Assembly (NCBI GenBank): GCA_019321725.1
Contig: CM033119.1
Coordinates: 1,736,001-1,800,000, forward strand
DNA: 64,000 bases
From: Paulownia fortunei
Lineage: Eukaryota > Streptophyta > Magnoliopsida > Lamiales > Paulowniaceae
Direction of reading: 5' to 3'
Part shown: piece after piece, positions 1 to 12,284 of the stretch
Position numbering within the stretch: position 1 is the first letter of the stretch
Layout of the letters: each line of letters opens with the position of its first letter
Position numbers and translations under genes: made by a program
Notes under the pieces: generated by a model
Database searches by the model: none
The model's input: the letters and a program-made list of their open reading frames with translations, nothing else
Told to the model about the DNA's origin: nothing

Positions 1-1230
1 CCAGGTGAGGGTTGTGAACTATAAATATAAAAGATTTAGGAGATCAGTTTTCAATAAAGGCAACCAATGAAATTCTTTTCATTTGATAAAAAAGAATCAA
101 AACTTTTCAATTTTTCAATTATTGCCCTTTCTTTATGTTGTGAAAATTATGAATATGAAAAATGATTAGCTCTAAATATTGAAGTAATTAATAAATTAAA
201 TGTAACACCATGTAAATATTATTATGGAAAATAACAAATTAAGTATCGCGTATTTAAGTTTGAAAAAGATTCAAAGTTGTCTTGGTTGGAAGAGCAGCAA
301 GAACACTACAAAAAATAAGGAGGAGAGAAGTCACTTGAAATTTGAAAGGACCAATATTTAAATGCTGATCATTAAATTTGAATGTCAAGTTACTATTACA
401 TATAAATATATATATTTGCATCCCCATATACAATACAAAAATGTATTCCATTTATATAGTATATCAAAATTTTAAAAATTATTATATTTTTTATTTGTAT
501 CGCCATATCCATATTTGTGCATCTTTGCTAAGTCTCCGACTCCCATACCAATTAATTTAAGAAAATTGTAACCATCAAGCCCATCACCTTCTTTTGACTT
601 TCATATACGGCCATGGGAAGCCTTGTTCTTCTTGTTGAAGGGAAAAACATAGCAAATGTTCGTGCCCGTTTAAGATGACATTATTGAGGTTTTTTAAGAG
701 CTTCCTATCATATGTAAGGTTGACCTAAGGAAATACTAGAATACTACCTCCTACTTCTTTCCAAATTTATTGTTTTTATTTTTTAAAACATCTCACAATA
801 AAATTTTATTATCTAATATAATTTTTTTTTAACATTTTCTCTCGCTTAATATATATATATATATGTTAATTGTCATTTCTCCCATAAGTCCACAGAAGCC
901 GGCCTTTTAACCAGAAACTTTTTCAATAAGCTGATTCAAACAATTACCAGCTCATAAACTTAAATTAACTATTGATTTTGAAAAGGACAACTACCTTCAG
1001 CTTCAGTTCTTATTTGGTCCCAAAGTCTATGATAAAAGCCTATTTTCATTACCATTTGTCTTTGTTTTATGAATTAACAATCTTGCTTTCTGTTCCATTA
1101 TTCACCTTAAACTCTACCTTACCTTGAACAAAACCAACTTATATATATATATATATATATATACAGTAGCAGCTAGTTTAAGTCAATAGAAAATCTTCAA
1201 GCTGATTAATTAAGCTGTTGCAGGAATAAT
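1..1230. other. Upstream spacer and promoter region of the O-methyltransferase
   Basis: AT-rich DNA with no recognisable coding sequence. It contains short TA tracts near 848-864 and a longer one near 1139-1163, about 70 bases before the O-methyltransferase ATG. The second tract could serve as a TATA-rich core promoter, but it is also a plain microsatellite. The two short ORFs near 254-560 are low-complexity and match nothing I recognise. Confidence 0.6.
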
Positions 1231-2210
1231 ATGGAGGTGGTGAGTACTAATAACTATAAGCATGGGGAAGATGATGAAGCGGCTGTTGTGGCCTTGGCTG
1301 CTTGTGCATCTCATGTCTTCCCAATGGCTTTGAGTGCTGCCATTCAACTTGACCTCTTTGAGATCATCGCCAAGGCCGGTGATGGGGCACACCTCTCGCC
1401 TTCCGATATTGCGTCTCAGCTTCCGACTACCAACGATGGGGCGGCCGTCGTGCTTGACCTCATGCTCCGGCTGCTGGCTAGTCACGCTTTGCTTACTTGT
1501 TCGATAAGTAAACTTGCGAATGGCGCGACTGAAAGGCGCTATGGGCTTGCGCCGGCGGGCAAGTTCTTCGTTGGAGATGAGAGTGGAGTGTCGTTTGCTC
1601 AATTTCAGGCATTCCTTAGCAAAGGAGGAACAATGGAGTTCAGGTATGTGCTAATTGTGTACTTTGTGATCTACGCTTTTGTATCTGTGTGTGTGTGTGT
1701 GTGTTAGTTTGGGCTAAACGGGATGATTTGAATGCATAGGTGATTGAAAGATGTAATGTGATTTAATGGGTCTAACTTTGTGTGACTAAAATATTCAAAT
1801 TCATTATAATTTCATCTTAATTCGATTTGTTGATTTCATAACCTAGTATTAGAGAGACAATGAGGTAAATGAATTGAATCGAGTAATACTTTATTATTTA
1901 AATTTATTTGAATTATTATCAAATTTAAAAAATTATGTTGAGTTTGAATTGATTGATAATTGAATTGTACTTGAATGAAATTTAATTAAATCAAATACGA
2001 ATTAAATTCGAGTAATTTAATCGTTTTATACATATTTTATCATACTTTTATTACTCTAGTTGAGTTATAGATTTTAATGAATAAAAAAATATTTTTAATT
2101 TTAATTTATTATATTTAACAAATAAAGTTTACATAAACTTTTAGTAATATTAATTTGTTTTTCAATTATCGGAGGAATTATTGTTGTTAAAAAAACGTAC
2201 ATTATATTAG

Positions 2211-2480
2211 TTGACACAACAGGAGAACCTGGAATCCATAAATGTAATGGGCCTATGAGGTCAAGTCGGTCCAAGAGAGCCCAAAATAGGTTGGCTTATT
2301 AGTATTAGGCTGTTAGCACTCCAAGGAGACGTACCCAGACAATTTATCCTAACAAAGTGAACATGTATTCAAATTCAATCTTGAATAATCCGGTTCGATA
2401 AGGATTTGGGTCCTATAAATATAAATAAAACCTGAATACTTTCATATGAATAACGGATAGTACTGAATCATTATGACATT
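2211..2480. repeat. Possible solo-LTR-like fragment
   Basis: This stretch differs in composition from its AT-rich surroundings and contains CCTATAAATATAAATAAAACC, which resembles a TATA box and polyadenylation signal packed together as in plant LTRs. I could not find matching TG/CA ends or a target-site duplication, so the call is weak. Confidence 0.2.
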
Positions 2481-4415
2481 ATTTCTTTTTAATTTTAGAT
2501 GTGTAGAAATGATGATTAATGAATTATTTATGATATTACATTTTTTTCTAATGCAAATTCTTTGATAAAAATTATTTTGTTAGTTTAGGATTTAAATTTG
2601 CAGAGCTTTATCAAATTTGAATCCTGTTAAAAAATACATAAGAATCCAAGATTTAATTTGGTTTTGATAGAGATGTTGACTGGTTGGATTCAGTTAGATT
2701 CGAACAAATATGATCCTTACCCGACCTATTGATAGTGAAATTAGATGGTTATCCTTCTTTGTAAACAAGAAGGTATGATTCAACTAGAATGTGGCCTTTG
2801 CAATTTGAAGTATTTGGCCCATGTTGAACTCGATTTGACCCGAATTCGGTTTGATCATCTTATACATATATTTTAAGAGAAATAATTTCTCTCATTCATT
2901 ATATTAGATATCAAAAACTAATTAAAAGAAATTAATGATTTCTAATGAAAATTTACATTTTTTTTAAAGACAAAAACGACTAGTAAACCTAAAACCTTTT
3001 TCTTAATTATAGAATTTTGGCGCCTCAATTAACCTATAACTTGTGCAAAACTCGTTGTCTGATTCAATCATCATATTGATATCAAATTTAAATTCAAAAA
3101 ATCCAAAATGTTAAGTGAGAAATTAAATAATTTGAGAGTCCAAAAAAGAACTTTGCTGCAAATAGCTTATCCGTGCGTTATGTAATTTTTTTCAATGATT
3201 GATTACTTATATTAAAATTATCAATCATTTAGTAATTAATTAACAATTAATAATCTATCTTTAATAATTAGCAATAATATAATATGAACAATAAAAATAG
3301 ACAAATACCCCGATATAAGTGGGTCTCAATCTTACTATTTGGGTGAGAACTCATTCGTTCATGAGTTGTATAATTAGATGTTATGATATTTTTATGTAAT
3401 AAAGGGAGATTAGATCTAAAGAATCTTAGATTGTTTAGATCATCATTTGTGAATACAAACCGTTTACTCAAGATTATGATTTTTTTAGTCGAATTTATCC
3501 ATTAAATTTCTATATTGGTCAGGGGGTCAAAGACAATCGGGTTCAATCTAAATTAAATTAAGTAAAAAAATTGACCCATTAACAGTGTAGTAAAAAAAGA
3601 TTATAGTCCGATAAATGTGTTGGATCTTTTACACCACAGATAATGATACTTTAAAATTTTAAAAAAAGAAAAATGATATTGACGAAGCGGAAACAATAAA
3701 TTTTAAAGAATTTTGAAAAAACTCAACTTCAAGCTTCAAAAAAGATTTGGAGAACTAAAAAATTATGCAAAATGTAATTTTGTTTCTGCAAGGAATAATT
3801 AGAAGAAAAGTTCATCTGAAATTTAAATGGCATAGTCATTTAGGTCAAAGAGGCTTGAAACTAGGCCGTTTTTTTCAAATTGGCTCAGAAAATATTGAAA
3901 TTTGACCTAAATTATTCCAAGCAAGTATGTGGTAAAATATTAGATCCAAAAACAATTATAAAAAGTAAAAGAAAATAATTGAAAATAGAATAAATTTTAT
4001 AAAATATCCAAACAGTGGTAGAAACAAGGGAATTCAATGAATGATGGCCCCTGACGGTGGTAGCTGTGAGGAGTTAGCTTATCTTAAAAAGATGATCCTT
4101 TTGTAAATCGTCTCATAACTCCTTCACAATTAAAATTTAGGGTCGAAGTTACACGGACAAATCATATACTTGAATCACTTTTATTTGAAATTCCCAAGCC
4201 CCATTCACCTCTTATTCCACATTGCAAATTTCACTTATAAAATCATAAATAAAACCAATTCAAATAAGATGCCATTAGACATTCTATCTTAACTGGACTT
4301 GGTAATATAAATTATCATCTGAACCTTAAACCAGTTTACAAACTAAAAAGCTCTACGTTTATGATCTAATGTCCAAATTGGCCCTTTAATTATCATCAAC
4401 ATCAAAAAATTAAAA

Positions 4416-4433
4416 GGGGGGGGGGGGGGGGGG
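4416..4433 (+). repeat. Poly-G run of 18
   Basis: Eighteen uninterrupted G in intron 1 of the O-methyltransferase, followed by TGG and GCG. Such a run is rare in AT-rich plant introns. It could form a G-quadruplex or be a sequencing or assembly length artefact. Confidence 0.9.
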
Positions 4434-5067
4434 TGGCGCTTTTTTGCTCTTTTTCCTTGGGAAATTTAATTGACTTGAATCTTTATCCTATGCAGTTTAA
4501 AAGATGCAGTTCTTGAAGGAGGCAAGTTGTTTGAAAGAATTTATGGGAAATCTTATTACCAATTCATGGTATCGGATCCTGAATCTGGTAAGATGTTTAA
4601 CGATGTCATGGGAGCTCACTCCACCGTACTAATGAAAAAGGTTGTCAAAATATATGATGGTTTTGAGGGTTTGAGTTCAATAGTGAATGTTGGTGGTGGT
4701 ACTGGTGCCACTCTTGATATCTTAGTATCCAAATATCCTTCCATCCAAGGCATTAACTTTGACTTGCCACAGGTCGTACAAACTGCCCCATCCTACTTGG
4801 GTAAGTTAAGAAAAATTAAATTTTGATAGTAATATAATTTTTTTTTCTAATTTCGTATATGTTGCGTTATTTGACCTAATTATGAGATTTATTTTATTAA
4901 GTAAAATTTATGTTATTGCATTTATAAAAATAGGTAAACGAAATAGTCAATAGCACTAAAGAAACATTTATTTTGCAATAAATGTGGTGCTATTGTTGTG
5001 TCCATACCTAGTCCTTTCATCTTGGCTGATGGGTTAGTAGCCCAGTCATAAGTGTGGCTTTATTTTA

Positions 5068-5090
5068 TATATATATATATATATATATAT
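5068..5090. repeat. (TA)n microsatellite
   Basis: A run of alternating TA in intron 2 of the O-methyltransferase, followed by a T-rich tract. Confidence 0.85.
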
Positions 5091-5927
5091 TTTTTATTTT
5101 TTAATAATTTAAATATTCCAAGCGGATTAATCTTGGGATTTCAAAGTATCCCATTTAGATAATACCAACGTTCAATGTTATCAGTTGGATTTATCAAGTT
5201 AAAGTGAGGGATTGAAGTGGGATAAAATATTAATGATTAACAAAATGACCCAAATGAACTTTTCTTGTAGGCATAGAGTGGTGGAGATATGTTTCTTGAA
5301 GTACCAAAAGGAGATGACATTTTATTGAAGGTACAACATTTTTATTATTTGGACCATAGGATCTGTTAATACCCAATTTTTTGGTAAAAATTAAGGAAAA
5401 GTTTGATGCTATAAATTGGTACTGAAATTTGCTGTATTCTTGTAAAGTTTATACTGCACAATTGGGGTGATGACCAATGTACAATTCTCTTGAAGAACTG
5501 CTACAAGGCATTGCCAAACAAAGGAAAGTTGATTGTTATGGACTATATACTTCCAAACACCCCCCAAACTGATGTTCATTCAAAGTATGCTTCTCAAATG
5601 GACATTATCATGTCAACTGTGCTTGGAGGGAAGGAAAGGACAGAGGATGAGTTTGAAGCCATGGCCAACAAAGCCGGGTTTGCAGAGTTTAAGATTGTTT
5701 GTTATGTGTATGGGATGTGGATTATGGAATTCATTAAGTTAGTTTAAGCATACTTAACTTATTTTCAGCTTAATTATTCTCCAAGAAATGTTTGAAGTGC
5801 CTATTAGATTATGGTTATTGGATTATCCCAATTGAGTCTGGTTCATTGGACTTTGTATGTATTGTTAATAATTTGGTACAATCATATATTTTAAGGTGAT
5901 AGTTAAAATGTTGACACGTTTTTGTTA

Positions 5928-6166
5928 GGTCGTACTTGGATGATGGAAAGATTTGAATTTGAGTGGAGAATTTTGAAATAAATATTTGAAATAATTTCAT
6001 ATAAAATAAATTTAAAGTTTATCACAATAATTCAAAAAATAGCTCAAAATATGAGCTTACATATTTGAAATTCATTGTATTATGAGATTATCCAAACAAA
6101 TCCAATAAATTTGTTAGTATGAATTTGAAATTCTTAAATTCAAAGTGTATCAATCCAAATGCAACA
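5928..6166. mobile_element. Tourist-like MITE (PIF/Harbinger type)
   Basis: A 239-bp element with imperfect terminal inverted repeats. The left end is GGTCGTACTTGGATGATGG; the right end read in reverse is TGTTGCATTTGGATTGATA. It is flanked by TTA at 5925-5927 and TTA at 6167-6169, the 3-bp duplication typical of PIF/Harbinger elements. The interior is AT-rich and noncoding, so it would depend on a transposase elsewhere. Confidence 0.55.
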
Positions 6167-7671
6167 TTAGTTTCTTTATATGAAGTTAGATAGTACTCTA
6201 TTTATCTATTAATTAAAAGTACTTGTGTATACTTATATAGTACACATATATATATATATATATATATATGAATAATTAAAAAATACTTATGTTTCTTACT
6301 TGTCTTATGAACTTATCAAATAATACTAGTATTTTTTTTTGTGAAATATTGAGTACATGTATTATAGTTATTATATATATATAATTTTTGATGAATAATA
6401 GTCTATTTTAATCAATATTTGCAATACATAATCAAAATCTAAAAATTATTTAAAAATATTAATTGGGTGTCATACAATAAAAAAATCCTAATAATTTACA
6501 AAAATACTAATTATTATTAAATAATTATCTCTAAATTATGTCATAATTATAAAATAAATATTAAGTAATTTTTGCATAATTTAAAAACAAATATAAGTAT
6601 AATACATGTAGAAATAAAATTAAAATAAGTCGTATTTTTGCTATCATTCAATTCTTTTCCATTTTTATTTTATCCATACGTTTATAAATTCGTATATTAT
6701 TAAATTTTGTAACTTTTTAATATTTTTTTTACCGTAATTTTTAATAAAATTTCAAAATATACTCATAAATATTAAATAATGAATCTTTCCAATATCATAT
6801 TTAAGCATGCAAATAAGCTCTCTTCGTGAGGATTTATGAGAATTCTACATTTTTTGCCATTTTAACAAAGCCTCATTTTTAAAAAATCGTCATAAAATTT
6901 ATGCAAAAGTTATAACTATATACACTCTAATTTCATGGTAAGGTGTCTAGCTTCATTGTAATTAATCTTCAAATGTGGTCCTAATTTAACATAATATCTT
7001 TTGCTAATTGTTTTCTTTAGAAAAGTAACTAAAAAAAAAATTAAAGCAGTAATGATGTTAGCAATATTAACATAACTTCTATATGGTAATAATGATGGTG
7101 GCCGTGGTCTAACCATCACTTCTAATCCCGTGTTTAATTTAAATTTAAAAGCTTGTCATAACTCATAACGCGACAGTAGTATACTAGGTTGCCAAGGTTA
7201 GTGAAAGGAACCTAGTGACTGTAGCCTTAATATTGTAATTACTTAAGTAGCAGTTGTTTCCAGGGTTAATAATTGTTTATGAGTTAATTAAACATGTAAA
7301 TCTCAAATGAGTCCATTAAGAAAAACAAAGCCACTAAGAGCTCCAAATGTCGTGTTAGGAATTTTAAAATCCTTACAATAATTTGCTGGTTGTTTTATGA
7401 ACAGTGCCCACATAATGTGTCATTCCATCGTAACAACCAAATCAGAGGAAGAATAAATGAATAATATGAGGAAAGAAGCCAGCTATCCACATGCTATAGT
7501 ACTAATCCTAAGTTTAATTTTAGAAGTACAAAGTACGATCCACTTTTTTTTTTTTTTACTTCTTTTGATGTTTTTTTTTAAACTCAGCATAATTTAAATA
7601 GAGATTTACATCCTCGTTTTAAAATTGATATTAGTAAAAAAAAATCACATTTATTTCGATTATCTTGCTAG

Positions 7672-7819
7672 CAATGATGGAGTAAGGAGCGACGGTTGGG
7701 TGGTCGTTTTACTTTTCTCCACCTCTATAAAATTTTAAATTTTAATATAAATATTATATAAAAATAAAATTATGCCCCCTCGCTCCCCCAAAAAAAATGA
7801 TTTTCTGGCTCCATTTCTG
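7672..7819. mobile_element. hAT-like nonautonomous fragment
   Basis: The ends CAATGATGGAG (left) and CAGAAATGGAGCC (right, reversed) form a short imperfect inverted repeat around an AT-rich core. A C-rich segment near the right end resembles those at 13180-13225, 17840-17888 and 35070-35110. The flanking 8-mers match at only 5 of 8 positions, so the boundaries are uncertain. Confidence 0.35.
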
Positions 7820-9504
7820 TTTATTAGCAAACTTAAACAATTTTTGAGTACCAAATAGAATGCCTTTGACAGACCTAATAGTTAATTTATTGTCTCTTAC
7901 ATCATCTCACCCATTAAAGGAAGCCAGAAAATGGAAGGTGGAGAGGGACGAGATTTTTTTTTTCTTTTTAAAAATAGTAAATAAAATATGTATTTTTAAA
8001 TTTTTAAAGGAATAATTTCTAAAATTTAATAATTTTATATATAAAATTTATACTAATTTAAATTTTTTGTGGAATTGAGGAGAAGAGAGGAATATCCATC
8101 CACCATCTTTGGCTCCACGTGTGCTAACCACGATAAACTCAAAGATCTACCTAATGTTTCATATTTTAACATAATTAGATAGCATATTTCAAGATCATGG
8201 GTTGATTTGAACGAGTTCTAGGTTAGTTGATATTGAACGGTGCCCTTTTCTCAAGGCCCTTAATAAATTACGTCTTTTAATTCACCATTAACTCCAATTG
8301 ACACAAATAAATAATTAATACAGAAAATAGTATTTTGTCAACACATACGTTAATGTGTCTTCATTACTGTGTGCAGAGAGATCAAACTTTGTTCAACAAA
8401 AACAGAAAGCGTTGTCGGAAGAGAGTGTTTTTCAAAATAAAACTTTTATTATTTGCAAATTGTGTTATTTCTATTGAAGGGATTCTCAAGATCAGTATAG
8501 AAAACAATATCATCTCGCCTCCCACTGGGAATGTTCCAAGGATATATCAGTTCAACCAAATTTTAATACAGTGGGTTGACATTATTTTTCGATAAAAATA
8601 ATAAAACTATTTGAGATATTTCGATAATTTCTGAGTAAAGAAATGTCCTCTGATAAAGACAATTGTAGTACCTTTTTTGACTTGCGTCATCACTGTTTTA
8701 TATTCAGTTTTCGCTATCTGGCAAATCGATTTCTTTTTTTTTTTTAAAAAAAAAAAAATACCAACTGGGGAGAAAATCATAGAAAGGCCTGCATTTATTT
8801 TTGTATAAGTTCACAGTTCTTTGGTTAATTGGTTTATCATCTCATTTTGAAGTCTTAATCATGAACCTATGAAGTTAAGGTACAACTCTTTTCGGACCAA
8901 TTATTCCAAACTTGAGAAAAAGTGAAAATAAATTCAAAGTTAAGAAAGAGAGACCTGCATGACTCGTTCGAGATGATTAATAATTATAGTTATAGTGCTA
9001 CTATAGTATATAGCATTTCTATCAAACACCTCGTGTTCTTATTGTGGAACTAAAAAGAATTTGAACTCACGACTTCATCAAGATTACTACATCAAGATTT
9101 CATAATTTACAAGTTGTTTTTTAATTACTGCTAGATCACTTCTTAACTGCAAAAGAAGTTCTTGATGAATCTCTTAATACATGTATGAATAATTTACTTT
9201 TGACTAAATCGAAAAAATAAATTAATTAAGATCCATGTAGACGGAGTCGAACACCATTTAACCACAAACCTAAAATTATAACTACTCTATAATAAAGAAT
9301 AGTTGAAATCCCATAATTTTTTAAGTTTCAGGCAGAAATCTGGTGTCTCTTCCGACGGGCGTGCAAGATGATTGCTCCACTCCCAGAGAACATGCCGGCC
9401 GTCCGATTGTTTATTTGCTGAAAACTGAAGTAATTTGGTGTTGCTTCAACAGCTTTGACGGCGCCACTTCTTACCTCACATTTGCCTCATCTTTATTATT
9501 TTTC

Positions 9505-9507
<3 letters not shown>

Positions 9508-9538
<31 letters not shown>
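9508..9538. repeat. (TA)n microsatellite with an ATGT tail
   Basis: Alternating TA of about 31 bases followed by two to three ATGT units. Confidence 0.85.
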
Positions 9539-9550
<12 letters not shown>

Positions 9551-11758
9551 ATTTTAATTACTACTAACAGTCAATGATTTAATACTTCTATTTATAAAAA
9601 TGTGGTAATTAATACCCTTATCCTCCCGTCGCTCTCTACTTGAAAAGACATTTTTAAATACTCTCCAAAATTCTGACCTATAGGCTCATAAATAAAATTT
9701 GTTAATGATATTGATATTAAATGTCTGTCATCTATTACAATTTTAATTATTGTGAACTATAATTACTTATATATTGACAAAAATAAATTTTTTGAAGAAT
9801 TTTAAAATTCGGATAAAATTAAAAAAGAAAAAAAGAAAAAGACTCAACTGTGACCAAATAATATAATTTGTAGTGTTGCAGGCCATCAGGTGTGATAGGT
9901 TAGGACTAATTGGGAACTTAGGGATTGACTTTTTATTTCAGTACTTCTCTCATGTCATGAATGATGTGAAGTGACTTTTCATGAGAAAATTGAGATTAGT
10001 CAATGCGTAGTTTTATATTCTAGAAGCCCCTCTTCAGTTCTTGCCTTCACTCTTGAATTTATGTTTTAAATTTAATTTTTCTAATTATTATGGCCTTAAA
10101 AATTAGATTTTACAATAACTAGGGTTTCATTCGAATATTTATATTTTAACCGTAATTATTATTATTCTTAAATAAAACGAACAAAAAAAAATATTTCTTA
10201 CCTTATTATCGTAGTATTTCATCAACCACACGCTGCTAAATTATTTTGTTGAATAACTCGAAAAAGATATTCAAGACCAGATCTCGTCTTTCTCAATATG
10301 GCTATAGTAAAGATCATCTAACAAGATCAATTTTTTTTTTTAAAAAAAAGCATCAAATTAAATTAACTAGTTGAATTTGAATATGGAAATTGATGATGCA
10401 ATGTAGATGGAAACCAAAAACAAAACTCAGAATGAGACAACAGGACTACTTTTTATGATAGAAACATCTTTGACTAGCCTTGGAACTAAAATGTACTTGA
10501 ATTCCTTAAATTTTTGAAGCAATCAACTTCATTTTTTGGTTTGTTATATTATCACCTAATTAGAAATGACCCAGATTAAAATATTCCCCTGTGACACCAT
10601 TTCTAATTTTTTTTTCTGATTTTTCTCATTGGTTTTCCTTGTTGATTCCGTCATTTGGGGCCCTAGATGTGATTGAATGACATTCATTTCTTGAAATTAA
10701 AATGGGGTAAAATTGTATCCATCAAACAATCACATACAATTGACTTCATTTATGTCCAAGGGAGGCCTTTTTCCTCCTTTTGAATGGGAAATTATTGCAA
10801 AATATTGCAACATTTTATAAAGTGATCCTATTTCTGATGTAATCCTTGATTTTTTTATTTTTTTTATTTTTATAGCATCCAATGATGTGAGAGACTGAAC
10901 TAAGGAAATAAAAGAGCATTTAATTGCGTAGTATTGTGTGAAAATATGTAACATGGAAAAAAATTTAAAAAGAAAAAGTGTCCATATACGAAGGGAGTGA
11001 ATGAGTTAAAATTTTTATTAATTTTGAGCTAAATATTAAAGGGATGAATATGATCATAGTTCAAATAGAAATGCAATTGTTGTTGATTGCCATCTTTCTC
11101 TCTTCCTGCATTCTATTTTATTTTATAAAATGCAACATTGGAATTTTCGAAGTGCAGAAATCAACACTTTAGTTGATACTCCAATCCATTTAGTAGTTTA
11201 TTATTATTAATATTGTTTTAATGAAAATGATCAGATGTATGATTATATCAGCCTCAATTAACAATTTACCAATAATAACCAATCAATAATTTGCAAATAC
11301 CAACTATTAACATTCAATCACAACTACTTCAAAAATAAACAAACGTCCACACATTTGTGAGAGTTGATATTCAAGATCTCAGAATATTTGGACCTCAATT
11401 TTGTGATTTAATCTGGACTTTATTGGCCTCTATTTTGTAGATTAAAAAGTAACAATTAAAAAATATTCGAACTTTTTTTTTTTCCTCAGAAGATAAGATT
11501 AAGCAACACAAACCATAGAGATTTGCAAGAGAGTATGAAATAAATCCATCATAGTTATAATGGACAATAATAAAAACATAGAAGGGCAAAGTAAACAATT
11601 ATTCAGGTAATTAATAATTAATGAAATGACAAAAATAACATGGGGATGTAGTGGAATTTAAGCATTATTATGCGTAATTTATTAATCCCTGATTCTATTT
11701 GAATAGTACTAAAATGAGTAACATGCACAAGCCATCTCCACGTAGCCATATGTTTAAC

Positions 11759-12276
11759 TAGACCTGATAACGGGCGGGTTGAAATTGCACATGGCTCGTA
11801 AACGAACAGTGCTCAACGAGTCAAAATTAATTAATCATGAGTTGGCGGGTCAAACTCATAACCGACCTTTAGGATTAAGGGTCGGTTACATGTAGGGGTT
11901 TTTCCAACCCGTGAACCTAGTGAATTCGACCCTGTCCAACCTTATTTTTAAAAAAAAAATTGAAAAAAAACATATAGCTAATATTTTTTAAAAAATTTAA
12001 GTTTAAACTTTAAAACATTATGCTATTGTATTTTATTTTTTTAAAATTTATTATAATTAGAATATTAGATATTTTTTTTTTTAAATTTAAGTTTAAAGAT
12101 TTAAATTGTAATTTTGTAGAATTAAGTTTAAGTTAACAAATATTAATTTTTTAAAATATAACTCAAAATCTGACGAAAAAAAAAATTGGACCGGCAGATA
12201 ACAGAGCCCTGAACCAGAACTGGTTGGAGTTTCTTGACCCATGAAACATTCGAACCGTTTCTGGTGATCAAGCCTA
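11759..12276. mobile_element. hAT-like nonautonomous element (copy A)
   Basis: A 518-bp element starting TAGACCTGATAACGGGCGGG and ending, read in reverse, TAGGCTTGATCACC. The ends form an imperfect inverted repeat of the TAGACCTG type that I associate with plant hAT elements. Flanking 8-mers TGTTTAAC (11751-11758) and TGTTTACC (12277-12284) match at 7 of 8 positions, the duplication length expected for hAT. Subterminal regions carry CCGG/GGGTT-like motifs and the middle is A/T-rich. No transposase is encoded. It sits 2.2 kb upstream of NSP2. Confidence 0.65.
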
Positions 12277-12284
12277 TGTTTACC

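Larger units (their letters stand above)
1644..4495 (+). other. Long repeat-rich intron 1 of the O-methyltransferase
   Basis: A 2.85 kb intron, large for this family. It holds a (GT)n tract just after the donor (about 1687-1704) and an AT-rich dispersed repeat near 1855-2040 that resembles the one near 19165-19400. A moderately GC-richer piece near 2211-2480 contains a TATAAATATAAATAAA-like stretch of the sort seen in LTRs. An 18-base G run lies 60 bases before the acceptor. No coding sequence was recognised. Confidence 0.6.
1231..5747 (+). pseudogene. COMT-like SAM-dependent O-methyltransferase, frameshifted in exon 3
   Basis: Plant class II O-methyltransferase (caffeic acid/flavonoid type), a cytosolic enzyme that moves a methyl group from SAM to a phenolic hydroxyl. 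Four exons are visible: 1231-1643 (dimerisation domain, starting MEVVSTNNY), 4496-4800 (LKDAVLEGG, then the SAM-binding VNVGGGTGATLD), 5271-5330 and 5448-5747 (catalytic His in LHNWGDDQC, conserved KERTEDEFEAMANKAGF, stop). All junctions are GT-AG. Exon 2 leaves one base over, and exon 3 then reads GIEWWRYVS followed by a stop. The family sequence GGDMFLEVPKGDD lies in another frame, as if 5 bp encoding part of His-Val before GGD were lost. The end of exon 1 also lacks the usual MESW-type stretch. A non-standard donor at 4805 with an acceptor at 5277-5278 would restore the frame but looks weak. It is either a recent pseudogene or an assembly error; the substrate cannot be inferred. Confidence 0.75.
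5748..11544. other. Intergenic spacer after the O-methyltransferase
   Basis: About 5.8 kb without a recognisable gene. It includes the Tourist-like element at 5928-6166, TA microsatellites near 6246-6270 and 9508-9538, and hAT-like nonautonomous fragments near 7672-7819 and 7930-8115. A small GC-rich island at 9335-9480 is open in more than one frame but matches no family I know. The remainder is ordinary AT-rich sequence. Confidence 0.6.
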
